This document shows, in pieces, positions 1 to 6,334 of a DNA stretch of 11,285 nucleotides (position 1 is its first letter; every line of letters begins with the position of its first letter). Both the position numbers and the translations under genes were made by a program. The notes below the pieces were generated by a model. The model was not told the origin of the DNA. It searched no databases and worked only from the letters and a program-made list of their open reading frames with translations. The stretch is taken from contig CAMEUC010000029.1 in NCBI GenBank assembly GCA_945937855.1, forward strand, positions 1-11,285. Direction: 5' to 3'. This stretch comes from an uncultured Clostridium sp. Lineage in GTDB: Bacteria; Bacillota; Clostridia; TANB77; CAG-508.

Positions 1-1
1 T

Positions 2-1204
2 ATAAATATTAATTTATCTAAAGAACAGCTAGGCTCTTTAAATAGCATAATTGATAATTTTAATATTGAAGATGCAAGAAAAGTTAAAGAAATAGAAGCT
101 ACTACAAAACACGATGTGAAAGCAGTTGAATACTATTTAAGAGATAAATTTGATAGTTTAAATTTATCAAAATATGAAAATTATATTCACTTTGGATGTA
201 CTTCTGAAGATATTAATAATATAGCTTATGGATTAATGATTAAACATGGTTTATATGACGTATTTGTTCCAACTGCTGAAGACTTAATTAATTCTGTATC
301 TGAAAAAGCAAGAGAATATAGATCTATTCCGATGCTTGCACATACTCATGGTCAACCTGCCACACCAACAACAGTTGGGAAAGAATTAGCTGTTTTTGTT
401 TATAGATGGCAAAGTATTTTAAATTTACTTAAAACTATAAAATTAAGAGGTAAATTTAGTGGAGCAGTTGGTAACTTTAATGCTCATGTTGTAGCTTTCC
501 CAAATTTAGATTGGATTAAGATTGGAACAGAATTTGTAGAGAGTTTAGGTTTAGAATTTAACCCACTTACTACTCAAATAGAATCTCATGATATTATTTG
601 TGTAATTTTTAATTATATAAAATCTTTTAATAACATAACAATGGATTTTAACTCAGATATGTGGATTTATATTAGTAATAATTATTTTAAACAAGCTGTT
701 GTAAAAACAGAAGTTGGTTCTTCTGTAATGCCACATAAAGTTAACCCTATTAATCATGAAAATTCTATGGCAAATATTCGTATAGCAAATTCTATATTTA
801 CTGCTCTTACTGAGAATTTACCAGTCTCAAGAATGCAAAGAGATTTAAGCGACTCTTCTGCTTTAAGGAATATTGGCGTTGGGTTTGCACATACTTTAGT
901 TTCTTTAAAACAAAGCATTATAGGGTTTAATAAATTAAGTCCAAATGAAAAAGTTTTAGCTAAAGCATTAAATAATAATGTAGCTGTTGTTTCTGAAGCT
1001 ATACAAACTGTTCTTAGAAAAAATGGATTCACAAATGCCTATGAATTATTAAAAGAATTAACTAGAGGTAAAGAAACTACGTGTGAAGATATTCAAAACT
1101 TTATAAAAGGTTTAGACATTCCAAATGAAGATAAAGAAAATCTGCTAAATTTAACACCTTCTAATTACTTAGGTTTAGCAGATAAATTGGTGGATTTTAT
1201 TTAA
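2..1204 (+). CDS. purB: Adenylosuccinate lyase PurB (5' end missing)
   Basis: Adenylosuccinate lyase is cytosolic. It splits SAICAR to AICAR and adenylosuccinate to AMP, each releasing fumarate, in purine biosynthesis. The frame is open from base 2, so the N-terminus lies outside the window; the GTG at 116 is internal. The protein carries HDVKAVEYYL (from about 111), the CTSEDINN box (about 197-220), HTHGQPATP with the catalytic histidine (341-367) and the superfamily signature GSSVMPHKVNP (about 716-748), whose flexible loop holds the catalytic serine. It ends with LTRGK and TPSNYLGLA stretches that match the end of the long E. coli PurB (456 residues) rather than the roughly 430-residue Bacillus type with MPHKRNP. 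About 400 residues are present, so roughly 50 are missing. A hairpin terminator follows within 60 bases and no downstream partner gene is on this strand. Identity is very secure; the E. coli-like subtype is judged from remembered sequences. Confidence 0.96.
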   Translation: MNINLSKEQLGSLNSIIDNFNIEDARKVKEIEATTKHDVKAVEYYLRDKFDSLNLSKYENYIHFGCTSEDINNIAYGLMIKHGLYDVFVPTAEDLINSVSEKAREYRSIPMLAHTHGQPATPTTVGKELAVFVYRWQSILNLLKTIKLRGKFSGAVGNFNAHVVAFPNLDWIKIGTEFVESLGLEFNPLTTQIESHDIICVIFNYIKSFNNITMDFNSDMWIYISNNYFKQAVVKTEVGSSVMPHKVNPINHENSMANIRIANSIFTALTENLPVSRMQRDLSDSSALRNIGVGFAHTLVSLKQSIIGFNKLSPNEKVLAKALNNNVAVVSEAIQTVLRKNGFTNAYELLKELTRGKETTCEDIQNFIKGLDIPNEDKENLLNLTPSNYLGLADKLVDFI

Positions 1205-1253
1205 TTTTGTATACTTAGGAGTGTATATGTAAAACATCCCTGTTCATATTGAT

Positions 1254-1283
1254 AAAGGAAGGTTTAAAACCTTCCTTTTTATT
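1254..1283 (+). terminator. Intrinsic terminator after purB
   Basis: A perfect 9-bp stem, AAAGGAAGG (1254-1262) with CCTTCCTTT (1270-1278), has a 7-base loop and runs into a T tract at 1276-1280. It ends purB. The convergent cohesin gene stops at 1282-1284, so the same stem probably also acts on the minus strand, where its U tail is weaker (TTTATC). Confidence 0.85.
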
Positions 1284-1965
1284 ACATATTTTTATATTGT
1301 CTATATTTTATGTATGATATAAATGCCACTAAAACTATTCCTGCAATTATTGCAAATGTGTAGTCTTCTAAACCAGTATAGTTAATATCTTTATTTGCTT
1401 GAGTGTTGTCTACTGGTTTATTAGTATTTTCTCCTGCTGTATTATCTGGCTTTTCAGTATCGTCTGGATTATCCTTTTCATCAGTTCCTGTTGCGTTAAC
1501 TACTACTTTTACAGTTGCTACTTGATCTTCTACAGTTACTTTATCTTCACCAACTTTAAAGTTAATGCCTGATAATGTTACATTTAAACTCTCTCCTTCT
1601 TTAACTTCATCAAGAACTTTGAATTTTAAAGTTTGTAAATCTCCTTCTGTTATAGGAGATGCAGTGTTAGTTAGAATTGATACTACATATTCACCTTCAC
1701 TGTTTTCAGCATTTAAATCTTTAAAGTTTTTTCCATTAGTTACACCTTCTAGTTCAAGCTTTGTTTTATCATATTCTAAAACTCCAGTTAAACCTTGAAA
1801 ATCTTCTTCGCATTTCATTGATATTACTACTTCAAAAGTATCTCCTGCTTTTACCTCTGTAGCACTTGGGTCTAATGTTATATTGTTTTCTGCTGCATAT
1901 ACATTTAATGTGGCTAATAGCGCTAATACTATTGCTAGAATTGTTATTTTTAAATATTTTCTCAT
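1282..1965 (-). CDS. Exported cohesin-domain protein with C-terminal surface anchor
   Basis: This 227-residue exported protein should display a cohesin module on the cell surface. Residues 1-24 form a signal peptide (MRKYLK, a hydrophobic core, then VYA before AE). Residues about 28-156 have the beta-rich pattern of a cohesin/CBM-like jelly roll: VKAGDTFEVVISM at the start, GVLEYDKTKLEL, and the late LKFKV strand. Residues 158-193 are an Asp/Asn/Pro/Thr linker. Then come INYTG (194-198), a hydrophobic segment (about 203-218) and a basic tail (KYRQYK). That order is what a sortase substrate has, although INYTG departs from LPXTG; a plain membrane anchor is the alternative. The start has a good GGAGGA six bases upstream. 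The gene upstream encodes a dockerin protein, which makes it the obvious ligand (inference). The cohesin call rests on pattern and context, and no sortase lies in the window. Confidence 0.8.
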   Translation of the reverse strand: MRKYLKITILAIVLALLATLNVYAAENNITLDPSATEVKAGDTFEVVISMKCEEDFQGLTGVLEYDKTKLELEGVTNGKNFKDLNAENSEGEYVVSILTNTASPITEGDLQTLKFKVLDEVKEGESLNVTLSGINFKVGEDKVTVEDQVATVKVVVNATGTDEKDNPDDTEKPDNTAGENTNKPVDNTQANKDINYTGLEDYTFAIIAGIVLVAFISYIKYRQYKNM

Positions 1966-1997
1966 TGGTTTCCTCCATAATCTTATTAATATTTTTT

Positions 1998-2026
1998 ATT
2001 ATAGCTTATCTTTATATAAAAATCAA
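1998..2026 (-). promoter_or_regulatory. Candidate promoter of the cohesin gene
   Basis: On the minus strand, TTGATT (2026-2021) and TATAAT (2003-1998) are 17 bases apart. This predicts a leader of about 26 bases before the ATG at 1965. The promoter lies beyond the hairpin that ends the dockerin gene, so the cohesin gene can be transcribed on its own. Confidence 0.6.
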
Positions 2027-2077
2027 TGTTTATTTTTTACATTTCTATAAATTTTTGGAGTATTTTTGTATTACTTC

Positions 2078-2107
2078 AATAAAAGGGTCGCCGAGGACAG
2101 CGACCCC
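2078..2107 (-). terminator. GC-rich hairpin terminator after the dockerin gene
   Basis: Read on the minus strand, GGGTCGC, an 8-base loop and GCGACCC are followed by TTTTATT. The 7-bp stem (2085-2091 with 2100-2106) is the most GC-rich stretch in its AT-rich surroundings and lies about 50 bases past the stop at 2157. It fits an intrinsic terminator. Its form resembles the hairpin at 7433-7454, so it could also be a copy of a small dispersed palindrome. Confidence 0.75.
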
Positions 2108-2156
2108 AACATTTATTCTACAGATTTTGAATAATTAGAATTTAACATCTTTTATA

Positions 2157-5100
2157 TTATAACTTTGTTATTTTATTTAATCTATATTGATTAATTTTTA
2201 CAATATCCCAGAATCCAAATTCATTGTCTGTGTCATCAACATCTCCTGCAGTTACACACATATCATTTAAAGTTTTTATACCTAATCTATGTTCATTTAT
2301 TTCTAACATATCCCAAAAATCTGCTGTTCCGTTTTTATCTACGTCCCCTCTTACTATTAGTGTAAATGTAGCTTCCTCTTCTTCGTATGTTAGTTTTATT
2401 GTCATTCCTGTTGCTACAAAACTACTATTTTCTACAAGGACGTTATTTTTATATACTTCTATTTTTGTTGCGTTTGTCTCTATTTTATTTTTAAAGTTAT
2501 CTACTGTTGTTTTTGGTTGAATATATGTTATATAAGCTTTTAATGTATCTATTTTATATTCATTTGATGTAATTATGACTTTTGGTTCTTTTTCTCCACA
2601 TTCTGTACATACACCATTTTCATAGTTATGACCTAATGCTGGCACTATTTCTTGTACTATTATTACTGCACCACATACCGAGCAGTGTTTTCCTTCTGTC
2701 AACCCTGTTTCAGTACATGTTGGTGCTACTGCTTTGTCTGTTACCAATGTATGTTGTCCTGTTGCTGGAATTACTGTTTCTTCTGTTTTTGCATCACATC
2801 TTGTACAATGCTTTGATTTACTTCCTGCCTCTCCACATGTTGCTTCTTTATCTATCGTAAATTCTGTTGCATAATTATGTCCTAACGCTGGAATTTCTTG
2901 AACATCTATAATTTCTTCACAGTCTTGGCAATGTCTTGATTTAATTCCTATTTCTGTACATGTTGGCTCTACATCAACAGTAAATTCTTCACTATAGTTA
3001 TGTACAAAAATATCATATGTTGCTGTTTTTCCATAGTATGTTATTGTTACTGCTTGTGTTCCAGCTTTATCTGCTGTTTTTGGTGCATAGTTTACATTAT
3101 CTAATTCTGTTAATGTTCTCGTTTCCCCATCTTCATATGTTATAGTTAATATTAATCCTTTTACACTTATTTCGTCTCCAACTCCATATTCTGTTGTTCT
3201 TGGGTTAGTTCTTATTGCTATTTTGTTTATTTTTATTGGTGTAAAAGTTCTTTCTTCTGAATTATTTGCTATATAAGTTTTCATTACTTCTGAATCTTCA
3301 TAATATTTAACTTCACATAGGTTTTCTGTTTCAATTTCTTGCCATCTTGTATCAGAGTTTATGCTAAAGTCTACTTTAAATGCTTCTTCTCCTACTTCTT
3401 CTATCCAATGTGTTACTGTAAATTCTTCTAATGATGGACAGTTGAAAAATTCTCTATATCCTATACTTACTATATCTTCTAGTGTTTCTATATTCTTTAA
3501 TCTATAACAATCTCTAAATGTTTCACCTTTTAGTGCTATTACTTGTTCTGGAATTGTGATTGATGTTATGTTTTCACAATGGCAGAATGCTCTTCCTCCT
3601 ATAAAGTCTACTCTAGATGGTATTTCTATTTCTGGTAATGTTATACATCCAAAGAATGCTCCATATTCTATTCTTTCCAAAGTACTTGGTAATGTTACGC
3701 TTTGTAGTTTATTATGGTAGTAGAATAAGAATTCACCTATACTTGTTATTTCTTCAGAAACTTCTACTTCTTTTATGTATGTTCTTATTACATTCCATGG
3801 TGTTTTTTCTCTTTCATAATTATATATTTTTCCTGTTCCTGCAATTGTTAATTTTTCTGCTGGATCTAGTGTTGCTATTACACTTTCATCTTGATTTTCT
3901 GATATATCCCATCTTAGTTCTGTCATCACCATTTCTGTTGATGCTTTTTGTTCTACATATTCCTTCATAACACTACAATTTGAATAATACCATACTTTAG
4001 TTTCTGTAATTAGTTCTGTAGTTTCTAATAATTTATCTATTGAAATAGAACCATCTTGTAATAATTCGTCTACGTTTACTCCATTTTGTGCTAATACTAA
4101 TTTTATATAACTTTCATATTCTTCTGTGTTACTATTTCTTGAGAAATCTATTGTAAATACATTATTATATCCTTTAATATTCCCACTTGTTTTTTCATCT
4201 TCTGTTAACATATCTTCTGTTCCAAGTCCTGTTTCTGTTTTTAAGTCTCCTTTTGTTCCCATTGCCACTACTGTACTTGGAATAATTAGATTTTTTAATG
4301 ATATACAATTTAAGAAACTCTCATATCCTATTACTTTTAATCCTTCTGGTAGTTTTACATTTTTTAATAAATAGCAATCTCGAAAAGCTTCGTGTCCTAT
4401 TCTTGCTAAGCTAGTTGCATTTGATAAATCCATTGTTGTTAAACTATGGCAATGGCAGAATGCTCTTGCTCCAATTGCTGTAATATTGTTTAAAGCTGTG
4501 ATACTTGTTAATTGCTTACAACCAAAAAATGCTCCTCCTCCTATATATTCTATTAGATCTGGATTTTCTACTGTAACTTTTTCTAAGTTAGTTGCATAAT
4601 AGAATAAATACATTCCTATATTTTTTATTTGACCTTTTATATGAACTTCTTTTATTGAACTTCTAACACTTCCGAAAGGCGATGGTTCTCTATCTCCTGA
4701 ATCTGCTGCTAAACCTTTATAATCTTTTATGTATCCAGTTCCTTCTATTGTTACAATTCCATTCTCATCTATTGTTGCAGTTACACTACTGCTTCCATCA
4801 TCTCTAGATAAATCCCATGTTTTATCTGTTGCATCTATTTTAGCTATACAAGTACTTCTATCACATATTAAATCATTGTCATTATCAATATGTCCTCCTA
4901 ATGAACTTCCACTTGTTGTTCCACATCTAGTACATGTTTTTGGGTCTGTACATGTCGCATTTTTCCAAGTGTGTCCTAATGCACTTCCAATTGTTGCTCC
5001 ACATTTAGTACACGTTTTTGGAGTTGTACATGTTGCTTCTATCCATGAATGGGAACAAGTTGTTGAGCTAGAATCAGAGCCTGAATTTTTATTATATCCC

Positions 5101-5621
5101 CATCGTGTACATACTCCCATATTGTTATATGAATGATTTGATTCATCTACAGGTATAGTTGCACTTTTAGTTGCCACACAGTTTTGACATTTATATACAA
5201 TCTCTCCTTGCTTTGTACAAGTTGCTACAGTTGTACTTTTAACTTGCCAATTGTGTCCCGTTGCAGTTCCAGGCTCTTTTTCTGTTTTTGTTTCTCCGCA
5301 AATTGTACACTCATATTTGTGCACTTCATCCAATGTGCATCTTGCAGGAGTAGTAGAAATTAGTTTCCAACTATGTGCTTCTGGGTTTACCGGCAAAACC
5401 ACTTTAAAGCTGTGGTTACAAGTAAGGCATCTATACCAGCTTGCTCCAGTTTCTTTACAAGTAGCATCATAGGTATTAATTAAAGTGCATTTCGTCAGTT
5501 TTTGGCAATTTTCACACCTTAAGAAGATGTCAACTGCAAATACCTTGTTATTCCCAATTGCCAAGTTCAAAATTGTTATTATAAAAACAAATAATACAAT
5601 AAATAAAGATTTCTTTTTCAT
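2157..5621 (-). CDS. Large secreted BspA-like leucine-rich protein with Cys-rich repeats and C-terminal dockerin
   Basis: This 1154-residue exported protein has no visible enzyme domain and is probably an adhesin or binding protein. The order is: signal peptide 1-29 (KVFA end); Cys-rich repeats about 36-258 with CxxC pairs at 36/39, 65/68, 105/108, 145/148, 204/207 and 230/233; two leucine-rich LRR_5/BspA blocks (about 265-455 and 568-750), each followed by a DFS..NS and VMK.Y stretch; a bacterial Ig-like Big_3 domain (about 797-873); further Cys repeats (C888, C898/901, C929, C939/942, C969, C980/983, C1005/1008), several ending in ALGHNY; a beta-rich module about 1014-1090; and a dockerin at 1092-1150. 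Dockerin loop 1 has D1093, D1095, N1097, D1101 and D1104, while loop 2 (from D1127) is degenerate. The ATG follows AAAGGAAG at good spacing. The neighbouring anchored cohesin is its likely partner (inference). Binding target unknown. Confidence 0.88.
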   Translation of the reverse strand: MKKKSLFIVLFVFIITILNLAIGNNKVFAVDIFLRCENCQKLTKCTLINTYDATCKETGASWYRCLTCNHSFKVVLPVNPEAHSWKLISTTPARCTLDEVHKYECTICGETKTEKEPGTATGHNWQVKSTTVATCTKQGEIVYKCQNCVATKSATIPVDESNHSYNNMGVCTRWGYNKNSGSDSSSTTCSHSWIEATCTTPKTCTKCGATIGSALGHTWKNATCTDPKTCTRCGTTSGSSLGGHIDNDNDLICDRSTCIAKIDATDKTWDLSRDDGSSSVTATIDENGIVTIEGTGYIKDYKGLAADSGDREPSPFGSVRSSIKEVHIKGQIKNIGMYLFYYATNLEKVTVENPDLIEYIGGGAFFGCKQLTSITALNNITAIGARAFCHCHSLTTMDLSNATSLARIGHEAFRDCYLLKNVKLPEGLKVIGYESFLNCISLKNLIIPSTVVAMGTKGDLKTETGLGTEDMLTEDEKTSGNIKGYNNVFTIDFSRNSNTEEYESYIKLVLAQNGVNVDELLQDGSISIDKLLETTELITETKVWYYSNCSVMKEYVEQKASTEMVMTELRWDISENQDESVIATLDPAEKLTIAGTGKIYNYEREKTPWNVIRTYIKEVEVSEEITSIGEFLFYYHNKLQSVTLPSTLERIEYGAFFGCITLPEIEIPSRVDFIGGRAFCHCENITSITIPEQVIALKGETFRDCYRLKNIETLEDIVSIGYREFFNCPSLEEFTVTHWIEEVGEEAFKVDFSINSDTRWQEIETENLCEVKYYEDSEVMKTYIANNSEERTFTPIKINKIAIRTNPRTTEYGVGDEISVKGLILTITYEDGETRTLTELDNVNYAPKTADKAGTQAVTITYYGKTATYDIFVHNYSEEFTVDVEPTCTEIGIKSRHCQDCEEIIDVQEIPALGHNYATEFTIDKEATCGEAGSKSKHCTRCDAKTEETVIPATGQHTLVTDKAVAPTCTETGLTEGKHCSVCGAVIIVQEIVPALGHNYENGVCTECGEKEPKVIITSNEYKIDTLKAYITYIQPKTTVDNFKNKIETNATKIEVYKNNVLVENSSFVATGMTIKLTYEEEEATFTLIVRGDVDKNGTADFWDMLEINEHRLGIKTLNDMCVTAGDVDDTDNEFGFWDIVKINQYRLNKITKL

Positions 5622-5710
5622 TTTTTCTTCCTTTCTTAATCAAGCTTTTCCTTGAAATTCTCAAAAACAACTTTTAGAAGTTCTAATTGTTTTTATCTTT
5701 ATTTTAATCA

Positions 5711-5770
5711 GTTACTATAGTGTAACCGTTCTTTGTATTATATGTTAGAATTATTTTTGTTTCTTGTCAA
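5711..5770 (-). promoter_or_regulatory. Candidate promoter and inverted repeat upstream of the dockerin gene
   Basis: The minus strand has a consensus -35 TTGACA (5770-5765) and, 17 bases on, TAACAT (5747-5742) as -10. A perfect TATAAT (5742-5737) sits just beyond at a less suitable spacing of 22. Directly downstream is the inverted repeat GTTAC-6-GTAAC (5726-5711), placed at the expected transcript start, where a repressor or an RNA hairpin could act. The leader to the ATG at 5621 would be about 110 bases long. Confidence 0.5.
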
Positions 5771-5847
5771 TATACTTTTTCTTTGGCAATTTTCTACATT
5801 TTATTTCCTTTTTACGGAAATTACAGGTTTAGATATATTTTTTAAAT

Positions 5848-5868
5848 TATGACATTTGTATGACATTT
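5848..5868 (-). promoter_or_regulatory. Pho-box-like direct repeat
   Basis: On the minus strand, ATGTCAT-ACAA-ATGTCAT is two identical 7-base units 11 bases apart, one helical turn. This is the geometry of PhoB/PhoP-type response-regulator sites (E. coli Pho box CTGTCAT repeats). It lies just past the deaminase stop and roughly 80-100 bases upstream of the -35 of the dockerin gene. A function is inference only; chance is possible in AT-rich DNA. Confidence 0.3.
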
Positions 5869-5872
5869 TTTA

Positions 5873-6334
5873 TTAGTAAATTATTCCTCCGTTTTTCTTA
5901 TATTCTTCAAAGACTTTTATACATTCTTCTCTATCCATTTGTTTTAAATTCAATAATGTTTTGTTTTTTCCTTTTATAAAATTATATATTGCTTCATCTC
6001 TAAAACCAATTTCTGCTGCATCCTCTTTGGTACAACCATAATATACTTCTTTTATGTTTGCCCATATTATTGCAGATAAACACATTGGGCAAGGTTCACA
6101 AGAGGTATATAATATATAATCTGATAAATTATATGTGTTTAAAGCCTCGCATGCTCTTCTTATTGCTGTTATTTCTGCATGTGCTGTTGGGTCTTTTGAT
6201 GATAAAACTTGGTTGTTTCCTGTTGCTATAATTTTTCCTTGTTTGTCTACAATTACAGCTCCAAATGGGCCTCCTTCTTTTTCTTTTATTCCTTTATCTG
6301 CTACCTCTTTTGCTCTTTTCATATATTTATTCAT
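5873..6334 (-). CDS. guaD: GuaD-like purine (guanine) deaminase, CDA fold
   Basis: This 153-residue cytosolic zinc deaminase probably converts guanine to xanthine. Zinc ligands are H52 (HAE), C82 and C85 (SCEPCPMC), with E54 as proton shuttle. GGPFGAVIV (21-29), DPTAHAEITAIR (48-59), LYTSCEPCPMCL with AI.WA (75-92), and the DAAEIGF stretch followed by an aromatic C-terminal Tyr match Bacillus GuaD (156 residues) much better than tRNA deaminase TadA, which has VTLEPCxMC. Its ATG overlaps the mnmA stop as ATGA (6334-6331). Its Shine-Dalgarno (GGGGGAGG) is built from the Gly codons at the end of mnmA, so translation should be coupled. It is the last gene of the isc operon. That setting favours a tRNA role by association, but the motifs point to free purine. 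Substrate not proven. Confidence 0.82.
   Translation of the reverse strand: MNKYMKRAKEVADKGIKEKEGGPFGAVIVDKQGKIIATGNNQVLSSKDPTAHAEITAIRRACEALNTYNLSDYILYTSCEPCPMCLSAIIWANIKEVYYGCTKEDAAEIGFRDEAIYNFIKGKNKTLLNLKQMDREECIKVFEEYKKNGGIIY

Noticed and set aside
1282..5621. A cellulosome cluster
   Set aside because: There is only one cohesin, no scaffoldin and no glycoside hydrolase or carbohydrate-binding module that I can recognise, so I call it a cohesin-dockerin surface pair only.
5669..5682. AACTT-TTAG-AAGTT hairpin in the leader of the dockerin gene
   Set aside because: A five-base AT-rich stem is not enough to claim attenuation or a riboswitch, and I found no riboswitch core motif.
5803..5821. 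ATTTCC-7-GGAAAT hairpin after the deaminase gene as a terminator
   Set aside because: It is a short AT-rich stem with no U tract on either strand, too weak to call.
5873..6334. Deaminase as tRNA adenosine deaminase TadA
   Set aside because: The operon context would suit it, but the active-site region reads LYTSCEPCPMCL and DAAEIGF as in guanine deaminases, not the TadA pattern VTLEPCxMCAGA.
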